Positions 1-8,426 of a stretch of DNA of 53,945 nt are shown here, one piece after another. The notes below the pieces were generated by a model. That model ran no database searches, had not been told where the DNA came from, and saw nothing but the letters and a program-made list of their open reading frames with translations. Where the stretch lies: NCBI GenBank assembly GCA_025350405.1, contig JANXXX010000171.1, positions 1 to 53,945 on the forward strand, read 5' to 3'. Within the stretch, counting starts at the first letter, position 1. Each line of letters starts with the position of its first letter. Made by a program: the position numbers and the translations under genes. This DNA comes from Gallionella sp. Lineage in GTDB: Bacteria; Pseudomonadota; Gammaproteobacteria; Burkholderiales; Gallionellaceae.

Positions 1-90
1 AATTGCCCCTGGTTTAAATCCTTGCTGGAGCTGGGTTTGAATCAAGACTCTATCATCCAAGGTGAGGTGTTTGTATTTTTCCGCCATCCA

Positions 91-112
91 ACATTCTTTC
101 ATGAAAGAATGT
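91..112. promoter_or_regulatory. perfect 22-bp palindrome over a start codon
   Basis: The half ACATTCTTTCA is followed directly by its exact reverse complement TGAAAGAATGT. The ATG at 101-103 of the following membrane-protein gene lies in its centre. It could be an operator for a dimeric regulator or an mRNA hairpin masking the start codon. If translation starts at the GTG at 62 it is only coding sequence. The palindrome is seen directly; any function is inference. Confidence 0.4.
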
Positions 113-1990
113 TGCACTTGGTTTTCGCGCCCGCCAAGCGTGGCCGTGGCAATTGCCGCCTACCTGCAAGCGCTTCACTACCCGTTCATCGGGGACGATG
201 CAATCCAAATATCCGAGAATACAAAACTGGCAAAGCTTCCCGTCAGCGAGTTATGGAGGCTCTTGACCGAGCCATATAACTCCATGTTTGAATTCCTACC
301 GCTGCGGGATCTTTCCTACTGGTTCGATATGACGCTGTTCGGTCTGAACCCCTCCGCGTTTCGGCTGCACAACATTTTGTTGTATCTGCTTTGCTTGCCA
401 CTGGTCTATGGCACAACGCACTGGTTGTGGCGATACTTCCGCCCGGCGGATGTTGCCAGCGCATCATGGGCTGCAGCGACAGTCACTGCATTATTTGTGC
501 TGCATCCTGCTTTGGTCGAATCAGTGGTTTGGATCACTGGGCGAAAGTACGTGCTTCCCAATCTTTTTTCGATGCTTGCATTGTGGTTGGCCGTGAATGC
601 CAAGCATGAGCATGGGCTTTCAGTACCTTATGCTACCGCAGCTTTGTTTGCCTTCGCCGCAGTGATGCTTTCCAAGTCGTCATACATCGCAGTGGCACCG
701 ATTATCGCGATGCTTTGGATTCTCTTTTGGCGTGATATCCCTGCGCCTAACCGGAAGCGATATACATTGCTATGGCCACTCGCCATTTTGCTCCTGGCCA
801 TGTTTATGGTTCGTATCTTCATCTCCAAAAGCGAAGACCATGTTCCATTTTATTTTGGAATCGAGGCGCTAATCCGATCATTGGCCGTGTTGGGGTGGAT
901 GGCTCGCCTTGCCATCAGCCCTGAAAACCATCATTATTTTTATCCGGTTTTCGAGGATCCGTATTTGCCTGCTATGGTGGCACTCGGAGTAGCGGTTCTG
1001 CTGGCTGCCGGGGTGGGTGCGGTAATGATTTTTCGCAAGCGCTCGCTTGAGGGATTTGCTCTGGCCACATTTTTTCTACTCAGCATGCCTTATATCCAAC
1101 TGATTCCCTATGAATCACCTTCGTTAGTTCAAGACCGTTACTTGTCCCTCGCGGCATGGCCGGCCGTGATGCTGACTGTTGCCCTGGCATGGCGATTGAG
1201 AGCAATGTACCGTACGTTACTGTTGCTCATCATCGCGCTGTCATGGTGCTTCCAGACCGTAGAAAGGCCTCGTGACTGGCGCAGCTTCGAATCGCTGGTA
1301 GATACCGATATCAGAGCCTACCCGGGGTTCTACATGCCTGTTGCTTACAGAATCTTTATTGCCATATTTCGGCAGGAATCAATTCGCGAGGCAAGCGAGG
1401 CGGCCAATAACATAGCAAGCACTGAATTCCGCAATATCGTGAACGGAATGATACAAGCTAATCTTGAGATAAATATCGCCACAGCTTCAAAGGGCAACCA
1501 CCAAAAAGTAACTGAGTTACTTTGGAAATTGGGTCTTGATCTCAAGCAACCACCAGCTCAGTCCAAGTGGAATTTGCCGATAAATCACTTCTGGAAAAAG
1601 AGCCAATATATACTCTCTTCAGATTGGTCTCATCTGGCCGGACATTTTCCCGATGATACGTCGATATTCTACAGCGCGGGGTTGTGGTCGTTGGAGATAC
1701 ATTACTTCGATGACGCGGTGACTTATTTAACAGCCGCGACGCAATCACAGAGCCTTGCGGAATCCGTGCGTGGCACAGCCCTCAAAAGCCTTGGTCTTGC
1801 CTTGATGAATTCCGGGCATATTGCCCAGGCGGAAGCGCCATTACGTGCCGCACTGACACAATCACCTCCGGATTTGCGGGCTCATTGCGCGCTCTCGGTG
1901 GTATACAGGCAGACCAACCGGCCTGAAGAGTCTGCTCGCTCCGCGGCCAACTGTTCAGGCGGGGCAGGTATAGTTCCTCGTCATCCTTGA
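101..1990 (+). CDS. multi-pass membrane protein with C-terminal TPRs (GT-C/TMTC-like)
   Basis: This is a protein of about 629 residues. The first two thirds are strongly hydrophobic, with roughly ten membrane segments. An early luminal-type loop, HYPFIGDDAIQI, follows the first segment; an acidic pair at this place is typical of GT-C glycosyltransferases that use polyprenyl-linked sugars. The last 130 or so residues are soluble and contain TPR-like helix pairs (for example AEAPLRAALTQSPPDLRAH). The architecture resembles bacterial relatives of TMTC/O-mannosyltransferase-like proteins, so transfer of sugar to proteins or lipids at the inner membrane is plausible but unproven. The start is uncertain: ATG at 101 or GTG at 62 in the same frame. 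The 3' end overlaps the convergent rquA-like gene by 10 bp. Nothing upstream within the window identifies an operon partner. Confidence 0.7.
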   Translation: MKECCTWFSRPPSVAVAIAAYLQALHYPFIGDDAIQISENTKLAKLPVSELWRLLTEPYNSMFEFLPLRDLSYWFDMTLFGLNPSAFRLHNILLYLLCLPLVYGTTHWLWRYFRPADVASASWAAATVTALFVLHPALVESVVWITGRKYVLPNLFSMLALWLAVNAKHEHGLSVPYATAALFAFAAVMLSKSSYIAVAPIIAMLWILFWRDIPAPNRKRYTLLWPLAILLLAMFMVRIFISKSEDHVPFYFGIEALIRSLAVLGWMARLAISPENHHYFYPVFEDPYLPAMVALGVAVLLAAGVGAVMIFRKRSLEGFALATFFLLSMPYIQLIPYESPSLVQDRYLSLAAWPAVMLTVALAWRLRAMYRTLLLLIIALSWCFQTVERPRDWRSFESLVDTDIRAYPGFYMPVAYRIFIAIFRQESIREASEAANNIASTEFRNIVNGMIQANLEINIATASKGNHQKVTELLWKLGLDLKQPPAQSKWNLPINHFWKKSQYILSSDWSHLAGHFPDDTSIFYSAGLWSLEIHYFDDAVTYLTAATQSQSLAESVRGTALKSLGLALMNSGHIAQAEAPLRAALTQSPPDLRAHCALSVVYRQTNRPEESARSAANCSGGAGIVPRHP

Positions 1991-2709
1991 TTTGTCGCGA
2001 TATTAAAACGCATGATGCAGTAAAAACCCGCGAAACAATGTTCAACTCGGGGTTCACCGTGCAGCGCTTTGTTGTTCTGCCTGAGCGAGTCGCTTAATTT
2101 TTTCGCCACATCTTCCTGCCAGAATCCCGGCAGGAAAGGCTCGAGATACCCAAGCAGCAAACGGAATGGCATGAAGCGATACAGCAAGTGCCGATACGGG
2201 GCCGCGCCATATTCCGTGATCAGCACCGAGCCGCCCGGGCTCACCACACGCGCGATTTCGGCATAAGTGTTATTCCGCGCTTCAGCAGGCATTTCGTGAA
2301 ACAGGAAAAACACAATCACCTGATCGAATATATCGCTGCGATACCCCAGACACTCTGCGTTCATGCGTGCCAGATGACAACGATCCGAGTAGTGCAGCGT
2401 CTTGCGTCGCGCCAATTGCAACTGACCCGTTGCAACATCGCACAAATGAATTTCATTGTTGGCGCCGAAAAACATCGACGGCGTGAACTTGCCGTACACG
2501 CAGGTCAGTTGCAGCAATCTTACGTTCGGCCTGGTCTCGACCTGAGCCAGTGTCTTTCTCAGCAGGCTGTCGTATTGGCCGAACAGGATGGCGTTGATGA
2601 TGGGCTGATGATCAAAGAACCAGATGCCCCAGCGCCACAGATACGCCCACCAGTAATAGCGCGCGAGGTATTCGGGTACGCCGTCGAGGAATTTTTTGTA
2701 TAAGCGCAT
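1981..2709 (-). CDS. rquA: RquA-like rhodoquinone biosynthesis methyltransferase-family protein
   Basis: The protein has 242 residues and resembles RquA, the enzyme family needed to convert ubiquinone to rhodoquinone, a low-potential quinone used with fumarate reductase. Visible hallmarks are an N-terminal YLARYYWWAYLWR stretch and, in place of the usual glycine-rich SAM motif I, LLQLTCVYGKFTPSM. An HLCDVATGQLQLARRK segment, a central VIFFLFHEMPAEAR-type strand-helix and an ARVVSPGGSVLITEYG strand follow. Loss of the GxGxG signature with retention of VYGxxTP is what separates RquA from UbiE/COQ5-type methyltransferases. The assignment rests on remembered family motifs. The start ATG at 2709 has only a weak ribosome-binding site. 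The small secreted protein gene lies upstream on the same strand. The alternative is an unassigned class I methyltransferase. Confidence 0.72.
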   Translation of the reverse strand: MRLYKKFLDGVPEYLARYYWWAYLWRWGIWFFDHQPIINAILFGQYDSLLRKTLAQVETRPNVRLLQLTCVYGKFTPSMFFGANNEIHLCDVATGQLQLARRKTLHYSDRCHLARMNAECLGYRSDIFDQVIVFFLFHEMPAEARNNTYAEIARVVSPGGSVLITEYGAAPYRHLLYRFMPFRLLLGYLEPFLPGFWQEDVAKKLSDSLRQNNKALHGEPRVEHCFAGFYCIMRFNIATNQG

Positions 2710-2737
2710 GCCGGCACGAAGATCCGAGGGCGATTAC

Positions 2738-3349
2738 TTAGAAGACTTCCTTGTTCTTGTTTTCTTCCAGCGCAGTCCTGAGATTTTTCATGCACAAGGA
2801 CAGCTTGCCGGCTTCGTCCTCCTTGAGCCGCCTATCAAACTGGAATATCTCGTCAGGCCCGGATTCGTTTCTATTGAGTCCGACCTTGAAGTTTTCCTGC
2901 GACATCGCAAGCAACAATTCCACGGTACTGGTAAATTCCGTGTTCACCATATAAGCGTCGCTGTGCAACGACCCGTCATTTTTAGAAGTCAGGGGTTGCT
3001 TCCCCGAGTCGGGTTTTATCCAGGCCTTATGTATTTTTCCGAGGTTTGCATAGGTGATCTTGCCGTCCTTCAGCAGAGGAACGCCGTCCTTTGTATTTAC
3101 TTTTCTGGCGACCACTTTGATCACCCCGAAAGTGGCTCCCGTATCTTTCCTGAAGACAGTGATCAACACATTGAGCCATAAGTCGTCCTCGGTCTCCCCG
3201 GTGGCTCGCAACCCGCACCCCGTTTGCTGTCCATTGCTGAAATAATCGACCACCGCCAAATTCTGGTTCAACGGAATGACAGGGGCAGGGGAGTCGGCAA
3301 GCGCATGTGCGGATAACAGCGCGCTGAAAAGAAGAACCCAGCATTTCAT
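2738..3349 (-). CDS. small secreted protein, unknown function
   Basis: The 203-residue protein starts with a clear Sec signal peptide (MKCWVLLFSALLSAHALA, predicted cut after ALA). The mature part is hydrophilic, lysine-rich and has two cysteines, near residues 45 and 187 (NGQQTGCGLRA and KLSLCMKNL), that could form a disulphide in the periplasm. I recognise no domain. The ribosome-binding site GGAGCAATCAA precedes the ATG at 3349. It lies 28 bp upstream of the rquA-like gene on the same strand and could be cotranscribed with it, but nothing in the sequence ties the two functions together. Confidence 0.65.
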   Translation of the reverse strand: MKCWVLLFSALLSAHALADSPAPVIPLNQNLAVVDYFSNGQQTGCGLRATGETEDDLWLNVLITVFRKDTGATFGVIKVVARKVNTKDGVPLLKDGKITYANLGKIHKAWIKPDSGKQPLTSKNDGSLHSDAYMVNTEFTSTVELLLAMSQENFKVGLNRNESGPDEIFQFDRRLKEDEAGKLSLCMKNLRTALEENKNKEVF

Positions 3350-3409
3350 TTGATTGCTCCTTCTGCTTATCGGTCATGGAATTTGGGCAAGATGCTCGCG
3401 CTCGAAGCG

Positions 3410-4501
3410 TTACACGTTGAATAAAAAATTCATCACATCGCCATCCTGCACAACATAATCCTTGCCCTCGACGCGCATCTTGCCCTTCTCCTTGGCGCCC
3501 GCCTCGCCACCGCAGGCGATGAAGTCGGCGTAAGATATCGTCTGCGCGCGGATGAAACCCTTCTCGAAATCGGTGTGGATCACGCCTGCTGCCTGAGGCG
3601 CAGTGTCGCCCTTGTGGATCGTCCAGGCGCGCACTTCTTTTACACCGGCGGTGAAATAAGTTTGCAGGCCGAGCAGGTCGTAACCGGTGCGGATCAGGCG
3701 ATTCAGGCCGGGTTCATCCAGGCCGAGGTCGGCAAGGAATTCTTTCTTGTCGGCGTCATCGAGATCGGCCAGCTCGGCCTCGATCTTGGCGCATAGCGCG
3801 ACAACAGGCGCGCCTTCTTTCGCCGCGTGTTCGCGCAGGCGGTCGAGGTGAGGGTTGTTCTTGAAGCCGTCCTCCAATACATTGCCCACATACATCGCAG
3901 GTTTGATGGTCAGCAGGCACAGCGGCTTGATGAGCAGCTTCTCGTCGTCGCTCAAATTAAAAGTGCGCGCGGGTTTGCCTTGATTCATATGCGGCAGCAG
4001 CTTCTCCAGTACAGCGATCAGTTTCTGCGCATCCTTGTCGCCGGACTTAGCTTTCTTGCCGTCGCGCTGGATGGTGCGCTCCACCACGGCGAGATCGGCC
4101 AGCGCCAGCTCGGTAAGGATGACTTCAATATCGGAAATCGGATCGACTTTGCCTGCCACATGAACCACATTGGGATCGTCGAAGCAGCGCACCACATTGA
4201 CGATCGCGTCGGTCTCGCGGATGTTGGCGAGGAACTGGTTGCCCAGACCTTCACCCTTAGATGCACCCGCAACCAGCCCGGCGATATCGACGAACTCCAC
4301 GATGGCCGGTTGCATGCGCTGCGGCTTGACGATCTCGGCCAAGGCCTGCATGCGCGGATCGGGCACCTCGACGATGCCGACGTTCGGCTCGATTGTACAA
4401 AACGGATAGTTTTCCGCCGCAATACCCGCCTTGGTCAGCGCATTGAACAAGGTGGATTTGCCCACGTTGGGCAGGCCGACGATACCGCATTTCAAACTCA
4501 T
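3410..4501 (-). CDS. ychF: redox-regulated ribosome-binding ATPase YchF
   Basis: The 363-residue length matches the Obg-family P-loop ATPase YchF (OLA1), which binds ribosomes and hydrolyses ATP rather than GTP. Motifs are visible in order: G1 [15 protein letters not shown] near residue 8, the switch region [12 protein letters not shown] near 31, G3 DIAGLV near 72, a coiled-coil insert in the middle, and the C-terminal TGS-like domain ending in [12 protein letters not shown]. The start ATG at 4501 has AAGGAA about 8 nt upstream. The gene is the last in the minus-strand series that begins with the TPR lipoprotein/lolB. In many betaproteobacteria it directly follows pth; here an accessory patch of about 1.2 kb separates them. 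Confidence 0.97.
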   Translation of the reverse strand: MSLKCGIVGLPNVGKSTLFNALTKAGIAAENYPFCTIEPNVGIVEVPDPRMQALAEIVKPQRMQPAIVEFVDIAGLVAGASKGEGLGNQFLANIRETDAIVNVVRCFDDPNVVHVAGKVDPISDIEVILTELALADLAVVERTIQRDGKKAKSGDKDAQKLIAVLEKLLPHMNQGKPARTFNLSDDEKLLIKPLCLLTIKPAMYVGNVLEDGFKNNPHLDRLREHAAKEGAPVVALCAKIEAELADLDDADKKEFLADLGLDEPGLNRLIRTGYDLLGLQTYFTAGVKEVRAWTIHKGDTAPQAAGVIHTDFEKGFIRAQTISYADFIACGGEAGAKEKGKMRVEGKDYVVQDGDVMNFLFNV

Positions 4502-4786
4502 GGTTGTTCCTTAACTATTGCTGGATTCTAAAAAGGCGCGAATTGTAACACCTTGGGCGATCCGGCCTGGCGGGCAGGAGATGCCAAGCTGAAAATAATT
4601 TCAGCAATGCGTTGGGCTTTTGGTCTGTTCGGCTGTGGTGATCAGCATGGAAGAATAAGCTGAATGTGCAGTCTACTTGCAATAAATGGCCGGTAGAGAG
4701 AAGCTCAAGCCGCCGCTTTCAACACCAAACCGCCATTTCACATTCTTAGAAACGGCCAAGAGGCCTATGTGTTCATAAAGGTAGTT
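4502..4786. other. non-coding gap, nothing recognised
   Basis: About 285 bp lie between the ychF start and the terminator of the small coiled-coil gene. Apart from the ychF ribosome-binding site (AAGGAA near 4509-4514) I see no ORF with a convincing start, no tRNA and no strong repeat. The ychF promoter should lie here. Confidence 0.5.
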
Positions 4787-4812
4787 AAAACAAAGGGCGG
4801 TTACCCGCCCTC
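4787..4812 (-). terminator. intrinsic terminator of the 75-aa coiled-coil gene
   Basis: Read on the minus strand, AGGGCGG-GTAA-CCGCCCT forms a GC-rich stem with a four-base loop, followed by TTGTTTT. It lies 56 bp downstream of the stop of the small gene at 4868-5095 and would end its transcript before ychF. Confidence 0.7.
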
Positions 4813-4867
4813 TGTGATGCTATTTGATGCCGTTGTTGCGTTTAAGTAAAAAAGCCATGTTAATTAG

Positions 4868-5095
4868 CTACAGGCTGGTGGCTATACTGGCAATCGTTAC
4901 TGCCGCCGCGCTAAGCCAGCCGAGTTCGCCGACAAACTTGACGTCTTCCCTCGATAGTTTTTCATTGTTTTTGATTTTCGATTCCATAACCGCTAATTCA
5001 TCTTGCAATTCTTTCAGTTTTTCTTGTTGAGCATGCAATTCTTTCAGCTTTCCTTGTTTTGTTTCTAGTAAATTGGCTTTTGATTTTGTTTCCAT
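4868..5095 (-). CDS. small coiled-coil protein with C-terminal hydrophobic segment, unknown
   Basis: This 75-residue protein has a strong ribosome-binding site (AGGAGA, 8 nt before ATG) and its own downstream terminator, so it is very likely real. Residues 1-50 are a charged heptad-like coiled coil rich in Lys, Glu, Gln and Leu (LKELHAQQEKLKELQDEL). Residues 55-75 are hydrophobic (ELGWLSAAAVTIASIATSL) and could be a membrane anchor. The shape resembles small membrane-tethered coiled-coil proteins, but I do not recognise a family. It sits alone in the accessory patch between pth and ychF. Confidence 0.7.
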   Translation of the reverse strand: METKSKANLLETKQGKLKELHAQQEKLKELQDELAVMESKIKNNEKLSREDVKFVGELGWLSAAAVTIASIATSL

Positions 5096-5188
5096 GATAG
5101 CAGTCTCCTAACGGTGAGTTGAAAAAGAAGAATGACGGCTACATCAGCCGACACGATACATGTGAACTCTATAACTAAAATTAGTTCA

Positions 5189-5464
5189 CTAACTATTGTT
5201 TGAAACTAAACTTGGTTCTATTATTGGGATGCTTCCTTTGCATTTCAATAGCATTTCGTAGCTCAGGCCTAAATTGAAAGCGTTGACAGCGAAATACACC
5301 CAACTCTGATCAAAGATGTATTGTCCGTTCACCATGAACCCTTGCTGATACTGGTACGCCATATCGTAATTACCAAGAGAGGCATGCATGTCACTACCCA
5401 ATTGGCTGTATGCGTTGTTAAGAGACGACTCCCCAGTTAGGTTGTAAGTTGTGTGGCGAATATC
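5189..5464 (-). pseudogene. gene fragment, possibly remnant of a HEPN-like protein
   Basis: An open frame of about 91 codons with no ATG at its head and only an internal TTG at 5401. The translated text (TGESSLNNAYSQLGSDMH, then VYFAVNAFNLGLSYEMLLK) looks like real protein. The FNLGLSYEMLLK stretch recalls the core helix of HEPN-type proteins. It is closed by a TGA upstream at 5465-5467 and stops soon after the conserved-looking helix, so it appears truncated at both ends. The HEPN link is a weak impression; the degraded state is supported by the missing start. No neighbour clarifies its origin. Confidence 0.35.
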
Positions 5465-5733
5465 TCATATAGAATGGGCTATATTAGGGCAGATTATGCA
5501 TATCTAGGCCATCAGGGGATGCTGACTTTCACATAACAAAGCGCTGCGGTTGGAGGTAGGAGTTTCCCTAATTGGGAGCATGGACTCACTAGCTGAAAGA
5601 CCACGCCGGCACTTTATAGTCACCCCGTCTTAGGTGAAATCAATCCAGGCTTAATGAGCACGCACTTCCTTGGCGAGAGAAATATACGGTGGAGTCATAT
5701 CGAATCTGCGTCACCGCTCCAATAACTTCAGGG
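5465..5733. other. non-coding gap downstream of pth, nothing recognised
   Basis: About 270 bp separate the degraded fragment from the pth stop codon. I find no convincing ORF, RNA gene or strong hairpin. It may be debris of the same decayed locus. Confidence 0.4.
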
Positions 5734-6309
5734 TTATGCGCTATGCAGTTTCAACATCGCCGCCTCGGTTTTTCCTTCAATGAGCAGATGTGCGATATTC
5801 TGCGCTTTTTGCATGGCCTCTTCCATCAATTCACTTTCTTCGTGACGCGGATCGCCCAGCACGTAATTGGACACTTCAGTGCGTTCGCCGGGATGCCCGA
5901 TGCCGATGCGCAATCGCCAGAAGTCTTTGCTACCGAGATGCGCGATGATGTCTTTCAGGCCGTTGTGCCCGCCGTGTCCACCGCCTAGTTTCAGGCGCGC
6001 CAAACCCGGTGGCAGATCCAGCTCGTCATGCACCACCAGCATCTCTGCCGGTTCGATCTTGTAGAACTGCACCAGTGCGCCGACGGCTCGTCCGCTGTGG
6101 TTCATGAAGGTTTGCGGCTTGAGCAACAATACTTCTTGCCCGTGTAACTGGCCGCGCGCGGTCAAGCCGTGAAACTTGCTCTCGCTCTTGAAACTCAACT
6201 TTTGCTTGCGCGCGAGTTCATCCACCCACTGGAAGCCGACGTTGTGCCGGGTGGTTTCGTATTCGCGTCCGGGATTGCCCAGACCAACAATTAAATGTAT
6301 CGCTGTCAT
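5734..6309 (-). CDS. pth: peptidyl-tRNA hydrolase
   Basis: The protein has 191 residues, normal for bacterial Pth, which recycles peptidyl-tRNAs released from stalled ribosomes. Family motifs are clear: IVGLGNPGREYETTRHNVGF at the N-terminus with the conserved Asn and catalytic His, QTFMNHSGRAV, the HDELDLPPG motif with the catalytic Asp, and GGGHGGHNGLKDI. I chose the ATG at 6309 because MTAIHLIVGLGNPG matches the usual N-terminus; an in-frame TTG at 6318 is less likely. It follows rplY on the minus strand, but an intrinsic terminator between the two suggests partly separate expression. Confidence 0.96.
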   Translation of the reverse strand: MTAIHLIVGLGNPGREYETTRHNVGFQWVDELARKQKLSFKSESKFHGLTARGQLHGQEVLLLKPQTFMNHSGRAVGALVQFYKIEPAEMLVVHDELDLPPGLARLKLGGGHGGHNGLKDIIAHLGSKDFWRLRIGIGHPGERTEVSNYVLGDPRHEESELMEEAMQKAQNIAHLLIEGKTEAAMLKLHSA

Positions 6310-6343
6310 TCCATTCAATGCGCCTGAATAGATAGTGCATGAA

Positions 6344-6381
6344 TAAAAAAACCCGCCACAGCTTTCGGCATGGCGGGTTTA
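6344..6381 (-). terminator. intrinsic terminator after rplY
   Basis: On the minus strand AAACCCGCCA and TGGCGGGTTT pair as a perfect 10-bp stem around a 12-nt loop, and the T-run TTTTTTT continues from the stem. It lies 18 bp beyond the rplY stop and about 35 bp before pth, so it ends or attenuates the prs-rplY transcript. Confidence 0.85.
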
Positions 6382-6398
6382 TTGTGCAGCCAATCGGA

Positions 6399-7112
6399 TT
6401 ACTTGGCTTTTTTGGCGGCCGGTGCAGCAGCAGGGGCAGGGGCAGCACCTGTCGTTTTAGCAGCACCTGCCGCAGGAGCCGGGGCTACGGCGGCAGAAGC
6501 TGCAGCGGCCGCTGCTGCCTCGGCAGTCACTTCAGCTTCCAGCATGCCACGCGGCACTTGCACGGTGGCGACTACTGCTTCAGCGGCATGAGCTGCGTGC
6601 GATGCAGCTTCGACGCCTTTCGGTAACTTCAAATCGGATACGTGGATGGAATGGCCGAGCGTCAGATGCGCCAAGTCAACTTCAATGAATGCCGGTAGAT
6701 CTTTTGGCAAACATGCGATGTCCAGATCGTTCATCACGTGGCTGATCTTGCCGCCTTCCTTCACGCCCGGCGCGAGATCTTCATTGATGAAGTGCAATGG
6801 CACTTTGATGTGCATCTTCTTCTTCTCATCCACGCGCTGAAAGTCGATGTGTTGCACTTGCTGGCGGAACGGGTGCATCACGAAATCGCGCAGCAGCACG
6901 GATTCCTTTTTGCCTTCCAGATTCAGCGTCAGGATGGAGGCATGGAACGCCTCTGCGCGCAGCTTGTAATACAACTCATTGTGATCCAGCTCGATCATGT
7001 TCACGTCGCCCACGCCATACAGAACACCTGGCACGCGGCCGGTGTTACGCAGACGGCGGCTCGCACCCGTTCCTTGCGCCTTACGATTAGTTGCATTGAT
7101 TTCGATTGCCAT
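6399..7112 (-). CDS. rplY: 50S ribosomal protein L25/Ctc-type
   Basis: The 237-residue protein is the long (Ctc/TL5) form of L25, which binds 5S rRNA. The N-terminal beta-barrel starts [20 protein letters not shown] and includes [19 protein letters not shown] second Ctc domain follows from about residue 100 ([20 protein letters not shown]). The last 50 or so residues are a low-complexity Ala/Pro/Lys tail ([17 protein letters not shown] and onward), probably disordered. The ATG at 7112 has GAGGAG seven bases upstream; an earlier in-frame codon at 7127 is less likely. It lies downstream of prs, as in most proteobacteria, but an inverted-repeat element sits between them. Confidence 0.96.
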   Translation of the reverse strand: MAIEINATNRKAQGTGASRRLRNTGRVPGVLYGVGDVNMIELDHNELYYKLRAEAFHASILTLNLEGKKESVLLRDFVMHPFRQQVQHIDFQRVDEKKKMHIKVPLHFINEDLAPGVKEGGKISHVMNDLDIACLPKDLPAFIEVDLAHLTLGHSIHVSDLKLPKGVEAASHAAHAAEAVVATVQVPRGMLEAEVTAEAAAAAAASAAVAPAPAAGAAKTTGAAPAPAAAPAAKKAK

Positions 7113-7195
7113 TTTACTTCTCCTCAAAAAGAATCATCCGCGACCAGATGATTCAACATTTGCGACAGCCAACATGGCCATCGCTAAAAACTTAT

Positions 7196-7324
7196 GTAGG
7201 GTGGGCAGGTTTTTTTCCCCGCAAGAGGGAGGCCGTGGTTGTAAAGCCGACAAGTCGGCAACAACCATGCTCTGCCCAAGCGATACCGAACTGCTTGGGC
7301 ACGATGAAACCGTGCCCACCCTAC
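7196..7324. repeat. 129-bp inverted-repeat intergenic element
   Basis: The element starts with GTAGGGTGGGCA and ends with its exact reverse complement TGCCCACCCTAC. The right part also holds an internal inverted pair: TTGGGCACGAT-GAA-ACCGTGCCCA. No ORF is present. It fills nearly the whole prs-rplY gap, ending 5 bp from the prs stop codon. Terminal inverted repeats of this GTAGGGTGGGC kind are familiar as dispersed, MITE-like intergenic repeats in proteobacteria, from memory and unverified. In the mRNA it would fold into a long hairpin. Confidence 0.6.
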
Positions 7325-7328
7325 CCAT

Positions 7329-8279
7329 TTACTCGGCAAATAATGAACTCACCGACTCTTCGTTATTGATGCGGCGTATAGTTTCCGCCAGCAATTCTGC
7401 CGTACTCAGTTGGCGGATGCGCTTGCTCTTGCGTGCCGCTTCGCTCAACGGGATGGTGTCGGTTACTACCAGCTCATCCATCGCGGATTTCTCGATGCGC
7501 TCGATCGCCGGGCCGGACAGCACTGCATGAGTGCAATAGGCCAATACCCGTGCCGCGCCTTTTTCCTTCAACGCGTTGGCGGCTTCGCACAGCGTGTTGG
7601 CGGTATCCACCATGTCGTCCATGATCAAACAGGTGCGTCCGGCCACGTCACCGATGATGTTCATCACCTTGGCCACATTTGGCTTGGGGCGGCGCTTGTC
7701 GATGATCGCCAGATCCGCATCCAGTTCCTTGGCCAATGCGCGGGCACGTACCACGCCGCCCACGTCCGGCGATACCACGATCAGATTCGGATAATTGTGT
7801 TTCCACACATCGGACAGCAATATCGGGCTGGCGTAAATGTTGTCCACCGGAATATCGAAGAAGCCCTGAATCTGGTCGGAGTGCAAATCCATCGTCAACA
7901 AACGATCCACACCGGCGCTGCTCAACATGTCCGCAACCAGTTTTGCCGTGATCGCGACACGCGCCGAACGCGGGCGCCTATCCTGGCGCGCGTAGCCAAA
8001 ATACGGCATCGCAGCGGTGATACGTCCGGCAGAAGCGCGTTTCAGCGCGTCCACCATGACCAGCACTTCCATCAGGTTGTCATTGGTCGGCGCGCAAGTC
8101 GATTGCAGCACGAACACATCCCGTCCGCGCACATTCTCCAGCAGCTCGACCATCACTTCACCGTCGGAAAACCGCCCAACCTTGGCGCGACCGAGCTGAA
8201 TGTGCAGATACCGCGCGACCGCTTCAGCGAGCTTAGGATTGGCATTGCCGGTGAACACCATCAGGCTGTCGTAGGACAC
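7329..8279 (-). CDS. prs: ribose-phosphate pyrophosphokinase (PRPP synthetase)
   Basis: The protein has 316 residues, the standard length of class I PRPP synthetase, which makes PRPP from ribose 5-phosphate and ATP for nucleotide, His and Trp synthesis. Visible motifs are [18 protein letters not shown], the flexible-loop region [10 protein letters not shown], the catalytic [32 protein letters not shown], and the PRPP loop [18 protein letters not shown] chose GTG at 8279, preceded by GAAAGG, because betaproteobacterial homologues begin with an [16 protein letters not shown] sequence; an internal ATG at 8261 would shorten it. It lies directly downstream of ispE and tRNA-Gln, forming the usual isoprenoid-PRPP-L25 operon. 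Confidence 0.97.
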   Translation of the reverse strand: MSYDSLMVFTGNANPKLAEAVARYLHIQLGRAKVGRFSDGEVMVELLENVRGRDVFVLQSTCAPTNDNLMEVLVMVDALKRASAGRITAAMPYFGYARQDRRPRSARVAITAKLVADMLSSAGVDRLLTMDLHSDQIQGFFDIPVDNIYASPILLSDVWKHNYPNLIVVSPDVGGVVRARALAKELDADLAIIDKRRPKPNVAKVMNIIGDVAGRTCLIMDDMVDTANTLCEAANALKEKGAARVLAYCTHAVLSGPAIERIEKSAMDELVVTDTIPLSEAARKSKRIRQLSTAELLAETIRRINNEESVSSLFAE

Positions 8280-8342
8280 GTGCGACCTTTCAATCTATAA
8301 CAACAGGGCAATATATAACAACGGGGCGCATGCCCCGAAAAC

Positions 8343-8417
8343 TGGCTGGGGAGGTAGGGATCGAACCTACGAATGCCGGAATCAAAATCCGGTGCCTTAC
8401 CACTTGGCGACTCCCCA
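8343..8417 (-). tRNA. tRNA-Gln (anticodon TTG)
   Basis: This is a 75-nt cloverleaf on the minus strand. The acceptor arm is TGGGGAG paired with CTCCCCA, with discriminator G and an encoded CCA. The anticodon arm CCGGA-TTTTGAT-TCCGG gives anticodon TTG. The T arm is GTAGG-TTCGATC-CCTAC. It lies 9 bp after the ispE stop and 63 bp before the prs start, the conserved ispE-tRNA-Gln-prs order of betaproteobacteria. Confidence 0.97.
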
Positions 8418-8426
8418 TCAAAAACA

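Noticed and set aside
22-279. 85-codon ORF at the left edge
   Set aside because: It overlaps the start of the membrane-protein gene in another frame and has no protein-like features; possibly the tail of an upstream feature cannot be judged from 60 bp.
7410-8300. Long plus-strand ORF (about 296 codons) opposite prs
   Set aside because: The minus-strand gene is unmistakably prs; the opposite frame is a composition-driven shadow rich in His, Gln and Arg.
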